Positions 34,326-42,033 of a stretch of DNA of 42,033 nucleotides are shown here, in pieces. Positions within the stretch are counted from its first letter, which is position 1; every line of letters begins with the position of its first letter. Where the stretch lies: assembly GCA_025055975.1 (NCBI GenBank), contig JANWWM010000030.1, positions 1 to 42,033 of the forward strand, read 5' to 3'. The notes under the pieces are model-generated. The model was given only the letters and a program-made list of their open reading frames with translations. It was not told the origin of the DNA and ran no database searches. Position numbers and translations under genes: made by a program. The DNA comes from Chloroherpetonaceae bacterium. Its GTDB lineage: Bacteria; Bacteroidota; Chlorobiia; Chlorobiales; Thermochlorobacteraceae.

Positions 34326-35123
34326 TTAACCGCCCGATCGAGCGATTTGCGCGAAAACTTCTCGACTGCGCAACTGCGGAAACCCCTCGATGTGATGACG
34401 GAAATACGCATCGAGCGTTTGCGCCACGTCGCCAATCACGTAGTCTTGAATGACGAGCGATTCCAATTCGTCGGGGTTCGATGTGGAGAGCAAATCGATC
34501 AGACGAAAAACTTGGAGCGAGACGGGCTTGCCCGAAACGCCTTTGGCGATGGCTTCGGAGCGAAGCGCAAGCCCGCCCATTTCGGGCACGAGCAGAAGTT
34601 CTTTTTCGCCGCTTCGCTGAACCGACTCCCAAATCGGTTTGCCCGAAACGACGCACTCTTTGAAACTTGGCGCGAAGCCCAAAAGCGAAATGAGTTGAAC
34701 TTGAAAATGAAACGCCAGATTCAAGGCGTTCTTCTTGAAGCGTTCAAGCCGTTGGAGCGCGCCCAAAAGCAAGTTGTAGAGTTTGAGATTCGGTTCGTCG
34801 TCTTCGGTGCAAATCCGCGCCAGTTCGAGAATTTGATGCATCGCGTTGAGTTTTTCCATCGACGAAACGAGGCTGAAAAAAGAAGTTTTGAGCGTCGCGT
34901 CGGCGATGTTTTGAATGTCGCGGGTGGATTTTTTGTAAAGCACGATGGCGACGTGCGACCCCAGTTCAAACGCGGAAGCGAACTTGCTCTGCGCGCTGCG
35001 CGCGCCTTTGGCGATGGCGGAAATGCGCCCAAAATCCTTCGTGTAAAGCGTCAAAATTTTGGATTGGTCTCGATAATCAATCGAGCGCAAAACGATGGCG
35101 TCGGTTTTCTTGATGAGGCTCAT
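34326..35123 (-). CDS. recO: DNA repair protein RecO
   Basis: RecO works with RecF and RecR to load RecA on gapped DNA. The 265-residue product has the N-terminal OB fold (KTDAIVLRSIDYRDQSKILTLYTKDFGRISAIAKGAR in parts) and a helical C-terminal domain (LISLLGFAPSFKEC, RHHIEGFPQLRS). The four-cysteine zinc motif found in many RecO proteins (CxxCG...CxxC) is degenerate: only the first cysteine of CVVSGKP remains. I chose the ATG at 35123, which overlaps the stop of the upstream membrane-protein gene as ATGA. Confidence 0.94.
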   Translation of the reverse strand: MSLIKKTDAIVLRSIDYRDQSKILTLYTKDFGRISAIAKGARSAQSKFASAFELGSHVAIVLYKKSTRDIQNIADATLKTSFFSLVSSMEKLNAMHQILELARICTEDDEPNLKLYNLLLGALQRLERFKKNALNLAFHFQVQLISLLGFAPSFKECVVSGKPIWESVQRSGEKELLLVPEMGGLALRSEAIAKGVSGKPVSLQVFRLIDLLSTSNPDELESLVIQDYVIGDVAQTLDAYFRHHIEGFPQLRSREVFAQIARSGG

Positions 35124-36001
35124 TGCGCATCGGAAGAGGAAAGAAACGAAACGCTCGTCGTTTTTTCGGAGAGGTTGTAAACCCAAGTTACGCCAATGGC
35201 GAAAAGCGCCGCGCCAAGACCCAAGCCCACGTTCACGAAAGGCGGCGCCGTCAGCGCCAAACGAATCACCACCGTTGCGACCGCAAAGCCCGAATTGCGA
35301 AAAACCACCTGATACGTCGAGCTGAACAAAAGCGAAATCAAAACGAGCAACACGTCGCTGAAAACGAGCACCGTGTAGAAGGTCGCAAAAAAATCATATG
35401 TTTCTTCGCCCCGAAGCGCGCGCAAACTGTCGTTTATCGCCGCGAACACGAAAATCGCAAGCAAACACAGCCCGACGATTTTCTTCGCCAACACGAATTG
35501 CTTGCGCTCCTTTTCCGACTTGATGAACGGACGATGCTTTTGGATTCGATAGTAAATCGTCAGCGCGCCAAAAATCAGCAACGCGCCTATCATATCCGAA
35601 AGAATGTGCCAAATCGGCTCCGAAACTTCTTGCCATTGAAGCGGCTCGTTGAAATAGACGAACTCCTTGAACGATTGCCGAAGCAAAATCAAAGAGAGAA
35701 TCTCGAACTGCTTGCCAAGCGCGTCGGAAATCGAGTGCGCGAGCGCGAACACGAGGCTCAACACCTCAACGCCCAAGAGCATCGTAAACGCCCAATTGAC
35801 CGCGTAGAAATGATTTTTCGGAATCTCAACGCCAAAAAGCTCCGTCAAAATTTGCCGACGCGAAAGCTCAACGACGACGAGCAACGCCAAAAACACGCAG
35901 ATCAAAATCGCGCCCACGACGCGCTGCGTTTCCTTGCGCTCCCAAAGCCGCTCGAAAGCGTCAAAGGCGGATTCCAAAAGAGCGAGCGAACGAGCTAACA
36001 T
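35120..36001 (-). CDS. Multi-span membrane protein, unknown
   Basis: A 293-residue product with about six membrane helices (for example VVGAILICVFLALLVVVEL, YAVNWAFTMLLGVEVLSLVFALA, IIGALLIFGALTIYY, LCLLAIFVFAAINDS and FYTVLVFSDVLLVLISLLF). No catalytic motif is visible and I cannot name a family. It lies 34 bp after the Cdc48-like ATPase gene, and its stop overlaps the recO start by 4 bp, so it is translated in the same operon. Confidence 0.85.
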   Translation of the reverse strand: MLARSLALLESAFDAFERLWERKETQRVVGAILICVFLALLVVVELSRRQILTELFGVEIPKNHFYAVNWAFTMLLGVEVLSLVFALAHSISDALGKQFEILSLILLRQSFKEFVYFNEPLQWQEVSEPIWHILSDMIGALLIFGALTIYYRIQKHRPFIKSEKERKQFVLAKKIVGLCLLAIFVFAAINDSLRALRGEETYDFFATFYTVLVFSDVLLVLISLLFSSTYQVVFRNSGFAVATVVIRLALTAPPFVNVGLGLGAALFAIGVTWVYNLSEKTTSVSFLSSSDAQ

Positions 36002-36035
36002 AATCGGTTGCGTTTTTTGTCAAACGATCGAGAAT

Positions 36036-38156
36036 TTAACGCCGCAAACGCCGTTCTTGAAACGTTTTCAGAGCCTCTTCCAAGTGCCGTTGCGAAAGCG
36101 CGGGTTCGCCTGAGGGGCGTTGAACGAACTCTTTGAGGGCGAGCGTCGTCGCCCTTCGGCAGATGAACTCAATGTCCGCGCCCGAACAGCCTTCGGTGGC
36201 GCGAGCGAGCGCGGGCAAATCGAGGCATTGAACGGGCTTGTTTTTGAGGTGAATCTTGAAAATCTCTTCGCGCGCTTTTTCCGACGGCATCGGAATTTCA
36301 AGCGCAAGGTCGAATCGCCCGCTTCGAAGCAAGGCGTCATCGAGCATATCCAAGCGATTCGTGGCGGCGAGAACCAGAACGCCGTTGAGTTCCTCGATGC
36401 CGTCCATTTCGGCAAGAAACTGCGCGACGACGCGATTGCTCACGCCCGAATCGCTCGATTGGCGCTTGGGCGCGATGGCATCGATTTCATCGAAGAAAAC
36501 GAGCGACGGCGCGGCTTGCTTGGCGACCTTGAAAATCTGTCGAATCGCTCGCTCCGATTCGCCCACGTAGCGCGAGAGAAGTTCCGCGCCCTTGACGGAA
36601 ATGAAGTTCACGCCCGTCTGCGACGCGGCGGCTTTGGCGAGCATCGTTTTGCCCGTGCCCGGCGGTCCATAAAGCAAAATGCCCTTGACCGATTTCGCGC
36701 CGAGTTTCGCAAAAGCGTCTTTGTAGCGAATCGGAAATTCGATCGCTTCAATCAACTCTTGCTTGACCGCGTCCAAGCCGCCCACGTCGCTCCACTGCAC
36801 GTTGGGGACTTCGACGAAGACTTCCCGAATCGCCGATGGCTCCACGTCGCGCAAAGCTTCGCGGAAATTGTCCATCGTTACTTCGAGCGACAACAATTTC
36901 TCGAACGGGATGTCGGGCTTGTCGAAATCGATGCTGGGCAGGAGTTGGCGAATCGCGCTCATCGCGGCTTCGCGGCAGAGCGCTTCCAAATCCGCGCCCA
37001 CGAAGCCGTGCGTGATTTCGGCGATTTTTTCAAGCGAAACGTCGGAGGCAAGCGGCATTCCTCGCGTGTGAATGTTCAGAATCTCCAAGCGCGCGCGTTG
37101 GTCAGGAATGGGCAACGTGATTTCTCGGTCGAAGCGACCCGGTCGGCGAAGCGCGGGGTCGAGAGCGTTGGGAAGATTCGTCGCGCCGATGACGATGACC
37201 TGACCGCGAGAAGCCAAGCCGTCCATCAAGGTCAAGAGTTGCGCCACGACGCGCTTTTCGACTTGCTTTTCGCTTCCCATATCCTCGCGCTTGGCGGCGA
37301 TGGCATCGATTTCATCGATGAAAATGATCGCGGGCGCTTTGCGCGAGGCTTCTTCGAAGATCGAGCGCAGGCGACTTTCGGATTCGCCGTAAAGTTTGCC
37401 CATAATTTCGGGCGCGGAGACGCTCGCAAAGTAGGCGTCGGTTTCGTTGGCGACGGCGCGCGCAATCAGCGTCTTGCCCGTGCCCGGCGGTCCGTAAAGC
37501 AGAACGCCTTTCGGCGCGCGAATCCCCAATCGCTCGAAAAGTTCGGGATATTTCAGCGGCAGTTCGATCATTTCCCGAATGCGCTGAATTTGAGAACCCA
37601 AACCGCCGATGTCCTCATAGGACACGCCGAGCGGACGCTCTTTTGAAAATTCTTGTTCGAGTTTGATTTGCGTTTGCGACGTGATGATGACCGCGCCGTC
37701 GGGAACGGTCGCCAGCGTTTTGAACTCCGACGGTTTCACGCCGAAGAAGACCGCGCGAAGCCTGTCGCCTTGCATCGTGGGAATGCCGTCCAAAAGCGAG
37801 GCGATGTATGGAGCGTCGCGCTCGGTTTTCAGCGCGCCCGACAGAGGTTGCAAAACGACCTTCTTGGCGGGTTGCGCGTCGGCTTTGCTGACGGCGACCT
37901 TCTCGTCGAGCCCAACGCCCGCGTTTTCGCGGATGATGCCATCGAGTTGAATGATGGATTTGCCGCGCTCTTCGGCGTAGCAAGGCATCGCTTTGGCGAG
38001 CGTTTTGCGTTTGCCTTCGAGAAGCAAAATGTCGCCCCCCTGAACGCCGATTTGGCGCATGTCTTCGGGGTCTAATCGCGCAAGGGCGCGCCCCACGTCT
38101 TTCGCTAACCCTTCCTTGACTTTGAGAAGCATCGGAGTTTTTGAGTTTTCAGCCAC
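36036..38156 (-). CDS. Cdc48/VAT-like AAA+ ATPase with two ATPase rings
   Basis: A 706-residue ATPase of the Cdc48/p97/VAT type, which unfolds or extracts proteins from complexes or membranes. The N-terminal region (about 9-190) matches the Cdc48 double-psi barrel (LARLDPEDMRQIGVQGGDIL, RENAGVGLDEKV). Two AAA+ modules follow: Walker A GPPGTGKT at 222-229 and 497-504, Walker B FIDEID (Asp281, Glu282) and FFDEID (Asp556, Glu557), and arginine-finger segments RRPGRFD and LRSGRFD. The start is GTG at 38156, 12 bp after the glycosyltransferase gene; an ATG at 38132 is an alternative. A membrane-protein gene and recO follow. Such full-length two-ring forms are the rule in archaea and scattered in bacteria. 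Confidence 0.93.
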   Translation of the reverse strand: MAENSKTPMLLKVKEGLAKDVGRALARLDPEDMRQIGVQGGDILLLEGKRKTLAKAMPCYAEERGKSIIQLDGIIRENAGVGLDEKVAVSKADAQPAKKVVLQPLSGALKTERDAPYIASLLDGIPTMQGDRLRAVFFGVKPSEFKTLATVPDGAVIITSQTQIKLEQEFSKERPLGVSYEDIGGLGSQIQRIREMIELPLKYPELFERLGIRAPKGVLLYGPPGTGKTLIARAVANETDAYFASVSAPEIMGKLYGESESRLRSIFEEASRKAPAIIFIDEIDAIAAKREDMGSEKQVEKRVVAQLLTLMDGLASRGQVIVIGATNLPNALDPALRRPGRFDREITLPIPDQRARLEILNIHTRGMPLASDVSLEKIAEITHGFVGADLEALCREAAMSAIRQLLPSIDFDKPDIPFEKLLSLEVTMDNFREALRDVEPSAIREVFVEVPNVQWSDVGGLDAVKQELIEAIEFPIRYKDAFAKLGAKSVKGILLYGPPGTGKTMLAKAAASQTGVNFISVKGAELLSRYVGESERAIRQIFKVAKQAAPSLVFFDEIDAIAPKRQSSDSGVSNRVVAQFLAEMDGIEELNGVLVLAATNRLDMLDDALLRSGRFDLALEIPMPSEKAREEIFKIHLKNKPVQCLDLPALARATEGCSGADIEFICRRATTLALKEFVQRPSGEPALSQRHLEEALKTFQERRLRR

Positions 38157-38168
38157 GCCGAAAGTCGT

Positions 38169-39281
38169 TTATGTCGCGCGCTCGCAAAAAAGCGACCGAA
38201 CTTTTTCCGATTGAGTCTCCCAATTCAAAACCTCTCGCGCCTGACGGCAGTTGGCGCGGTAGAACGACAGCGATTCCGAAACGCGCAAAATCGCTTCGAC
38301 GATTTTGGGAACGCTCAATTCCGTCGCCACGCCGACCTTGTAACGCTCCACGATGGGCGTCATTGCGGGCAACGCGCTCACGACGGGCGGCGTTTCGCAT
38401 AGGATATACTCAAAAAGTTTGTTCGGCAAAGCGAGTTCGTAACTTTTCGAAATTGGCTCAATGAGCGCAAGTCCGATGTCCGCCGACGCGGTGTAGCGCA
38501 AAAGCGATTGATGCGGCTCGGAGCCCAAAGCGAAAGCGCGCGCCGAAAGGTGACGCCGCTTGATTTCCGCTCGCGTCCGTTCCAGCAGAACGCCGTCGCC
38601 AAGCATCGCCAACGCGAACGTTTCGGGCAACGCCTCGATCGCATCGAGCATCTTGAAAATGCCGCGCCCTTCGCCCATCATTCCTTGATAGAGCAAAAGG
38701 ATTTGGTCGGGAGAAAGATTCAGTCGCTCGCGGAGCGATGAATTGCGCGGAATCGAAAGACGGCGCGGGTAGTTGCGAATCGTCGCGGGAAGCGGAATCT
38801 TGTAGCGAGAGCGGAGCAGTTGGCAATCCATCTCGCCCGTCGCAAAAACCTTCGCGTCGGAAATGAAAAGCTCTTCCAAGAAAGACCAAATCGCTTGTTT
38901 CGCCTTCTTGTTGGAAAGCGCGCCAATGGCGAAGTAAAGCTCGCGCGAATCGTAAAAAAGCCGAGCGCGATTGAGCCTTGCGAGCAGAGCGGCGACGGGA
39001 AGCGAGAAGACGTCTTCGGCGCAGTAGAAATTCGCCTCGATGCGAAGCGCAAGCGGCAAAAGCGCAAAGTAGGACGCGAGAAACTTTTTCGCTCCGCGCA
39101 AATTCGAATCGACCGCCGCGGAAAAGACGTCGCACGACTCGAAACGAAAGCGCTCCGCCGCGCCGCAAACTTGAACGAGCGCAAGGCGCGAGAACGTCGC
39201 CGAAAGCGAATGAATCAAGTTTTGCAAACGCGAATCGTAACGAACGTCGCCGAAGAACAAAAAACAGCCGTCGTAGGTCAT
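38169..39281 (-). CDS. Glycosyltransferase, family 4 type
   Basis: A 370-residue enzyme predicted to transfer a sugar from a nucleotide sugar to an acceptor. The N-terminal half (CFLFFGDVRYDSRLQNLIHSL) and the C-terminal Rossmann domain (LLLYQGMMGEGRGIFKMLDAIEALP, LAMLGDGVLL, SADIGLALIEPISKSYELALPNKLFEYI in parts) fit the GT-B fold of family GT4. The donor-binding E residue region lies in the PNKLFEYI segment. I chose the ATG at 39281 (MTYDGCFLFF); upstream residues in the longer frame are not family-like. It leads the minus-strand run into the Cdc48-like gene. The acceptor is unknown. Confidence 0.88.
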   Translation of the reverse strand: MTYDGCFLFFGDVRYDSRLQNLIHSLSATFSRLALVQVCGAAERFRFESCDVFSAAVDSNLRGAKKFLASYFALLPLALRIEANFYCAEDVFSLPVAALLARLNRARLFYDSRELYFAIGALSNKKAKQAIWSFLEELFISDAKVFATGEMDCQLLRSRYKIPLPATIRNYPRRLSIPRNSSLRERLNLSPDQILLLYQGMMGEGRGIFKMLDAIEALPETFALAMLGDGVLLERTRAEIKRRHLSARAFALGSEPHQSLLRYTASADIGLALIEPISKSYELALPNKLFEYILCETPPVVSALPAMTPIVERYKVGVATELSVPKIVEAILRVSESLSFYRANCRQAREVLNWETQSEKVRSLFCERAT

Positions 39282-39327
39282 TGCGAAGATGATGGAAGCC
39301 AAGTTTAGCGACTTCGCGCCGAGCGCG

Positions 39328-39358
39328 TTTGGAATTGAACGGAAAGTTTCAAAGTTTG
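39328..39358 (+). promoter_or_regulatory. Promoter of the CPBP-DUF2007-cdsA operon
   Basis: TTTG (39328-39331), 19 bases, then AAAGTTTG (39351-39358), which fits TAnnTTTG with one mismatch. The ATG at 39386 follows 27 bp later. It lies in the 104-bp gap between divergent genes. Confidence 0.5.
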
Positions 39359-39385
39359 CGCTTTCAAAGCGCGACGCTTTTTTTG

Positions 39386-40348
39386 ATGAACGAGACAAAC
39401 GAGAAAATCTACGACGGCTTTTGGGAGCGACAAGGCTTTTCGCCAACAGTCGTCAACTTCATCGCGCTTGCCATTCTGTTTCTGCTTTATCAAGTCGCGG
39501 GAGGCGCGATCGCCTTCGTCGTGGCGGGCGCGAGCGTTACGGAGGAAAACGTCGGAACGCATCGCTTGCTTCAAACCCTGTTTCAATTTCTTTTTCTCGC
39601 CTTGCCCGTAACGCTTCTTGTCGGACTGCACACGAGAAAGTTCTCGCCAAGCGATTCCGAGAATCGAGCGTTTTTGGCGCTCCATCAGCCGTTCAACAAA
39701 GAGGCGGCGTTGTGGGGCGCGTTGGGCGCGATGGCGCTGAATCCTTTTTTGAGCTACATCGGCGATTTGCAGTTCGTCGTGATGTCCGACGTCTTGGGCT
39801 TGAAAGAAGAAACGGCGGAGTGGAAAAAACTCTTTGACGACGCGATTGAAAAATTAGCGTCGGCGGATAGCGTTGGCGAGTTCGTCGTCGTCGCGTTGGC
39901 GCTGGCGCTCACGCCCGCGATTTGCGAGGAATTGACGTTTCGCGGATTCGTTCAGCGCAACTTCGCGCGAGCGATGTCGCCCGCCAAAGCGACGATTCTG
40001 ACGGGAACGATTTTCGGGCTGTATCACCTGAACCCCGTTCAAACTTTGCCGCTGATTGCGATTGGGACATACATTTCGCATTTGCGCCAAACGTCGGGCG
40101 CGCTGTGGACATGCGTCTTGGCGCATTTCGCGTTCAATTTTTTCTCGGTTTCTGGAATTTTTATTTTGAATCACCCAAGTTGGTTTGGGTTGAGCGAAGC
40201 GTTTGCGAAGACGATCAAGGCGAGCGAGCCAAATCTTTCGTCGCCCGTCGCCTTGACGGGCGCGGCGATTTCGCTGGCGCTTTTCATTCTGATTTTCGGT
40301 CGCTATCGAAGCGCTTTGAAGCGTCAGGTCTCAACCGCCAACGCATAA
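39386..40348 (+). CDS. CPBP-family intramembrane metalloprotease
   Basis: A 320-residue membrane protein with about eight helices and the CPBP (Rce1/ABI) active-site motifs: EELTFR (Glu181, Glu182, Arg186), GLYHLN (His214) and LAHFAFN (His247). The family includes prenyl-protein processing enzymes and bacteriocin self-immunity proteins. No bacteriocin gene is near. I chose the ATG at 39386 (MNETNEKIYDG). It starts the plus-strand run into the DUF2007 and cdsA genes; its substrate is unknown. Confidence 0.92.
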   Translation: MNETNEKIYDGFWERQGFSPTVVNFIALAILFLLYQVAGGAIAFVVAGASVTEENVGTHRLLQTLFQFLFLALPVTLLVGLHTRKFSPSDSENRAFLALHQPFNKEAALWGALGAMALNPFLSYIGDLQFVVMSDVLGLKEETAEWKKLFDDAIEKLASADSVGEFVVVALALALTPAICEELTFRGFVQRNFARAMSPAKATILTGTIFGLYHLNPVQTLPLIAIGTYISHLRQTSGALWTCVLAHFAFNFFSVSGIFILNHPSWFGLSEAFAKTIKASEPNLSSPVALTGAAISLALFILIFGRYRSALKRQVSTANA

Positions 40349-40370
40349 ACCTCGACGATTGCCAGAGCGA

Positions 40371-40670
40371 ATGAGACGATTGTTCAAGAGCGTCTTTTTC
40401 AGCCAAAACATTGAGCCGACGCATTGGCGAGTCGCGTTCAGAACGACGGTCGATTTTGAAGCCGAGATTCTCAAAGCGACGCTTTCCGACGCGGGCATTG
40501 AAGCCGTCATTTTCACGAAGCGCGACCGAATGTTCTCGTTTTTCGCAAGTCCGCAACCCATAGAAGTGTGGGTCAGAGCCGAAGACTTTGAGGAAGCGAC
40601 GCGCCTTGTCGCCGATTACCATCGGCAAAACGCCCCTATCAACGCCTTGACGAAAGAGCAGTGCAATTGA
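40371..40670 (+). CDS. DUF2007-type small protein (putative signal-transducing)
   Basis: A 99-residue product. The segment WRVAFRTTVDFEAEILKATLSDAGIEAVIFTKRDRM...VWVRAEDFEEATRLVADY, read in parts, matches the DUF2007 pattern: a short ferredoxin-like alpha/beta fold. Its role is unknown. I chose the ATG at 40371; a TTG at 40359 is possible. It overlaps the cdsA start by 10 bp, so the two are probably translated together. Confidence 0.85.
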   Translation: MRRLFKSVFFSQNIEPTHWRVAFRTTVDFEAEILKATLSDAGIEAVIFTKRDRMFSFFASPQPIEVWVRAEDFEEATRLVADYHRQNAPINALTKEQCN

Positions 40671-41542
40671 ACCCGAACCAAGCGGAGACGACATCCGCGT
40701 CCGCGACTGCGCCAACAAGCTCGTTTCAATCGAATCTCTTTTGGCGCGTCGTGGTGGCTTTCGTCGCGGGTCCTGCGATTCTGCTCTGCGTGCATTTGGG
40801 CGGCGTCGTTTTTCTTGGCGCGATGCTCTTCATCGCCCTGATGTCGCTCTACGAGTTTGCCGCAATGCTGCATCGCAAGCAGATTTATCCAATCCGATGG
40901 CTGATGTTGCTGTTTTGCGCGGCAATCCTCGTCAATCACGATTTCGGCATCGTCTCGACGCTGGATTTTATGTTGCTCGCCGTTTTTCTCTTTCCTTCCA
41001 TTGAGTTGTTTCGAAAACGCGGCGCGCCCATTCAGAACATTGGCGCGTCGTTTCTGTGCCTGTTTTACATCTCGTTTCCGTTTCTTTCCCTGCTCGATAT
41101 GCGCGGCTACGACAAGGACGGCGCATTCATCACGATGATTTTTCTCGCCGTGTGGATGTCGGACACCTTCGCTTATTTCGGCGGAAAGTTCATCGGCGGC
41201 AAAATCATCACGGCGAAATTTTCGGAGCGATACAGCCCAAAGAAAACATGGGAAGGCTTTTTTGCGGGGCTTGTCGCAAGCGTCGTTACGACGTGGATTT
41301 TCTACGGCGCGCTACTGTCGGAATTGTTCCCAAAACATCACGTCCTCATTGTCGGAACGCTCATCGGGCTATTAAGCCCCATCGGCGACTTGATTGAATC
41401 AATGTTCAAACGCGATAGCGGCGTGAAAGATTCGTCGGGACTCATTCCGGGACACGGCGGATTTTTCGATCGCTTCGATTCGCTTTGCTTCATCGCTCCC
41501 GTCGTGTTTCTCTACTCGCGCTACGTGATGAACGTCGGATAA
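40661..41542 (+). CDS. cdsA: Phosphatidate cytidylyltransferase
   Basis: Makes CDP-diacylglycerol from phosphatidate and CTP, the precursor of all bacterial phospholipids. The 293-residue product has about eight membrane helices. Near the C-terminus lies the CdsA signature SPKKTWEGFFAG and DSGVKDSSGLIPGHGGFFDRFDS (in parts), with the catalytic acidic residues. It starts with GTG at 40661; a TTG at 40667 (TTGA overlap with the preceding stop) is an alternative. It ends the CPBP-DUF2007-cdsA run; the repeat array 41632-42033 follows. Confidence 0.96.
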   Translation: MQLNPNQAETTSASATAPTSSFQSNLFWRVVVAFVAGPAILLCVHLGGVVFLGAMLFIALMSLYEFAAMLHRKQIYPIRWLMLLFCAAILVNHDFGIVSTLDFMLLAVFLFPSIELFRKRGAPIQNIGASFLCLFYISFPFLSLLDMRGYDKDGAFITMIFLAVWMSDTFAYFGGKFIGGKIITAKFSERYSPKKTWEGFFAGLVASVVTTWIFYGALLSELFPKHHVLIVGTLIGLLSPIGDLIESMFKRDSGVKDSSGLIPGHGGFFDRFDSLCFIAPVVFLYSRYVMNVG

Positions 41543-41631
41543 CGCCGACGAATTCCTTGCTGACGCTCGAAATGACAAAGGAAAAAACTCGGAATCACAA
41601 GAGAGAAAGTTTGCGATAGTGAATCCCCTCT

Positions 41632-41745
41632 GTCATTCTGAACGAAGCGAATCGGAGAGAAGAATCCATTTTCAGAGAATCCAGAAGCGAAAGAATCACT
41701 GGCGTTCGTTTCGCATTCGTGGATTACTCGAAAAGATCGTAATGA
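41632..41745 (+). repeat. Inverted-arm repeat element, forward, diverged right arm
   Basis: Left arm GTCATTCTGAACGAAGCG, a short core (TTTCAGAGAATCC, GTTTCGCATTCGTGGATT) and a decayed right arm. It is the first of three units with an exact 147-bp period. The core is shorter than in the copies at 1-307. Confidence 0.75.
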
Positions 41746-41778
41746 AAAGATAAAAGTTCGCATTAGCGAATTCCCTCT

Positions 41779-41893
41779 GTCATTCTGAGCGAAGCGAAGC
41801 GGAGTGAAGAATCCATTTTCAGAGAAGCCAGAAGCGAAAGAATCACGGGCGTTTGATTCGCATTCGTGGATTCCTCGCAACGCTCGGAATGAC
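41779..41893 (+). repeat. Inverted-arm repeat element, forward, full short-core copy
   Basis: A 115-bp element: left arm GTCATTCTGAGCGAAGCG with an extra AAGCGGAGTG, a short core containing GATTCGCATTCGTG, and right arm GGATTCCTCG...CTCGGAATGAC. It is the second unit of the 147-bp array and belongs to a short-core subfamily. Confidence 0.85.
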
Positions 41894-41925
41894 AAGGGAA
41901 AAGTTCGGAGTAGCGAAGTCCCTCT

Positions 41926-41977
41926 GTCATTCTGAGCGAAGCGAAGCGGAGTGAAGAATCCATTTTCAGAGAAGCGA
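41926..41977 (+). repeat. Third unit of the 147-bp array, truncated
   Basis: A left arm identical in the first 50 bases to that at 41779 (GTCATTCTGAGCGAAGCG...AGAGAAGC). It then diverges to unique sequence before the window ends at 42033. No gene is supported downstream of 41542. Confidence 0.8.
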
Positions 41978-42033
41978 GCAGATGGAACGCGGTGAAGCCT
42001 CGTCCCCGATTTTGACTGCGTCAGAATCGTTCC

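Noticed and set aside
36120-37646. 508-codon plus-strand frame antisense to the Cdc48-like gene
   Set aside because: Shadow of a gene with both Walker motif sets; no domain in the antisense product.
39386-40348. Bacteriocin immunity system around the CPBP protease
   Set aside because: No small double-glycine leader peptide or bacteriocin export gene is next to it; neighbours are DUF2007 and cdsA.

Overview
The window is about 42 kb of gene-dense bacterial chromosome carrying 46 protein genes, with no rRNA, tRNA, CRISPR array, insertion sequence or phage block that I could find. Four upstream regions carry a promoter of the form TTTG-N19/20-TAnnTTTG (one of them with one mismatch). This is the primary-sigma promoter type of Bacteroidota. 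Shine-Dalgarno signals are mostly weak and GTG/TTG starts occur. Together with the gene set (deoxynucleoside kinase, stand-alone EIIA protein, secreted M1 aminopeptidase, NuoJ) this suggests a member of the Bacteroidota/Chlorobiota (FCB) group, possibly Chloroherpeton-like. The lineage is an inference; I could not search a database.

Layout, left to right. (1) 1-362: tandem copies of an inverted-arm repeat. (2) 441-3789, minus strand: ligA then an ABC-2 permease. (3) 3790-4480: a larger tandem repeat array. (4) 4570-6298, minus: the operon rpsF-ssb-rpsR-rplI with a recognisable promoter, a palindromic leader hairpin and an intrinsic terminator. (5) 6558-8714, minus: nuoJ, a BMP-family lipoprotein and a coiled-coil lipoprotein, ending in a strong terminator. 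(6) 9057-12619, minus: a small secreted protein, purM and an M1 aminopeptidase lipoprotein. (7) 12815-18417, plus: acyl-CoA dehydrogenase, an Rpn/DUF2887 nuclease, an OppD/DppD-type ATPase, a PASTA protein, tadA and a GlcF-like iron-sulfur protein. (8) 18419-19982, minus: a TPR protein and a coiled-coil partner. (9) 20367-20837, plus: smpB. (10) 20918-23538, minus: a 37-residue basic protein, ppa, a four-helix membrane protein and asnS. (11) 23925-25706, plus: ptsN-like EIIA and hisS. (12) 26071-32747, plus: lgt, glutaredoxin-like protein, deoxynucleoside kinase, small membrane protein, then ffh-rpsP-rimM-trmD-rplS and a small acidic protein. (13) 32777-39281, minus: glycosyltransferase, a two-ring Cdc48-like ATPase, a membrane protein, recO and a sodium:solute symporter. 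(14) 39386-41542, plus: CPBP protease, DUF2007 protein and cdsA. (15) 41543-42033: a third tandem repeat array with an exact 147-bp period.

Most genes are core information-processing and lipid genes: translation (rpsF, rpsR, rplI, rpsP, rplS, asnS, hisS, smpB, trmD, rimM, tadA), DNA maintenance (ligA, ssb, recO) and envelope biogenesis (ffh, lgt, cdsA). The non-core features are a dispersed family of ~115-145 bp repeats with asymmetric inverted arms occupying almost every large intergenic gap, a bacterial Cdc48/VAT-like ATPase in an operon with an unknown membrane protein and recO, a transposition-associated Rpn-type nuclease, a NuoJ gene separated from the rest of complex I, and an SSB without the usual acidic tip. 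I did not find a complete new defence or biosynthetic system. The repeat family and the Cdc48-membrane-protein-recO operon are the best candidates for new biology.
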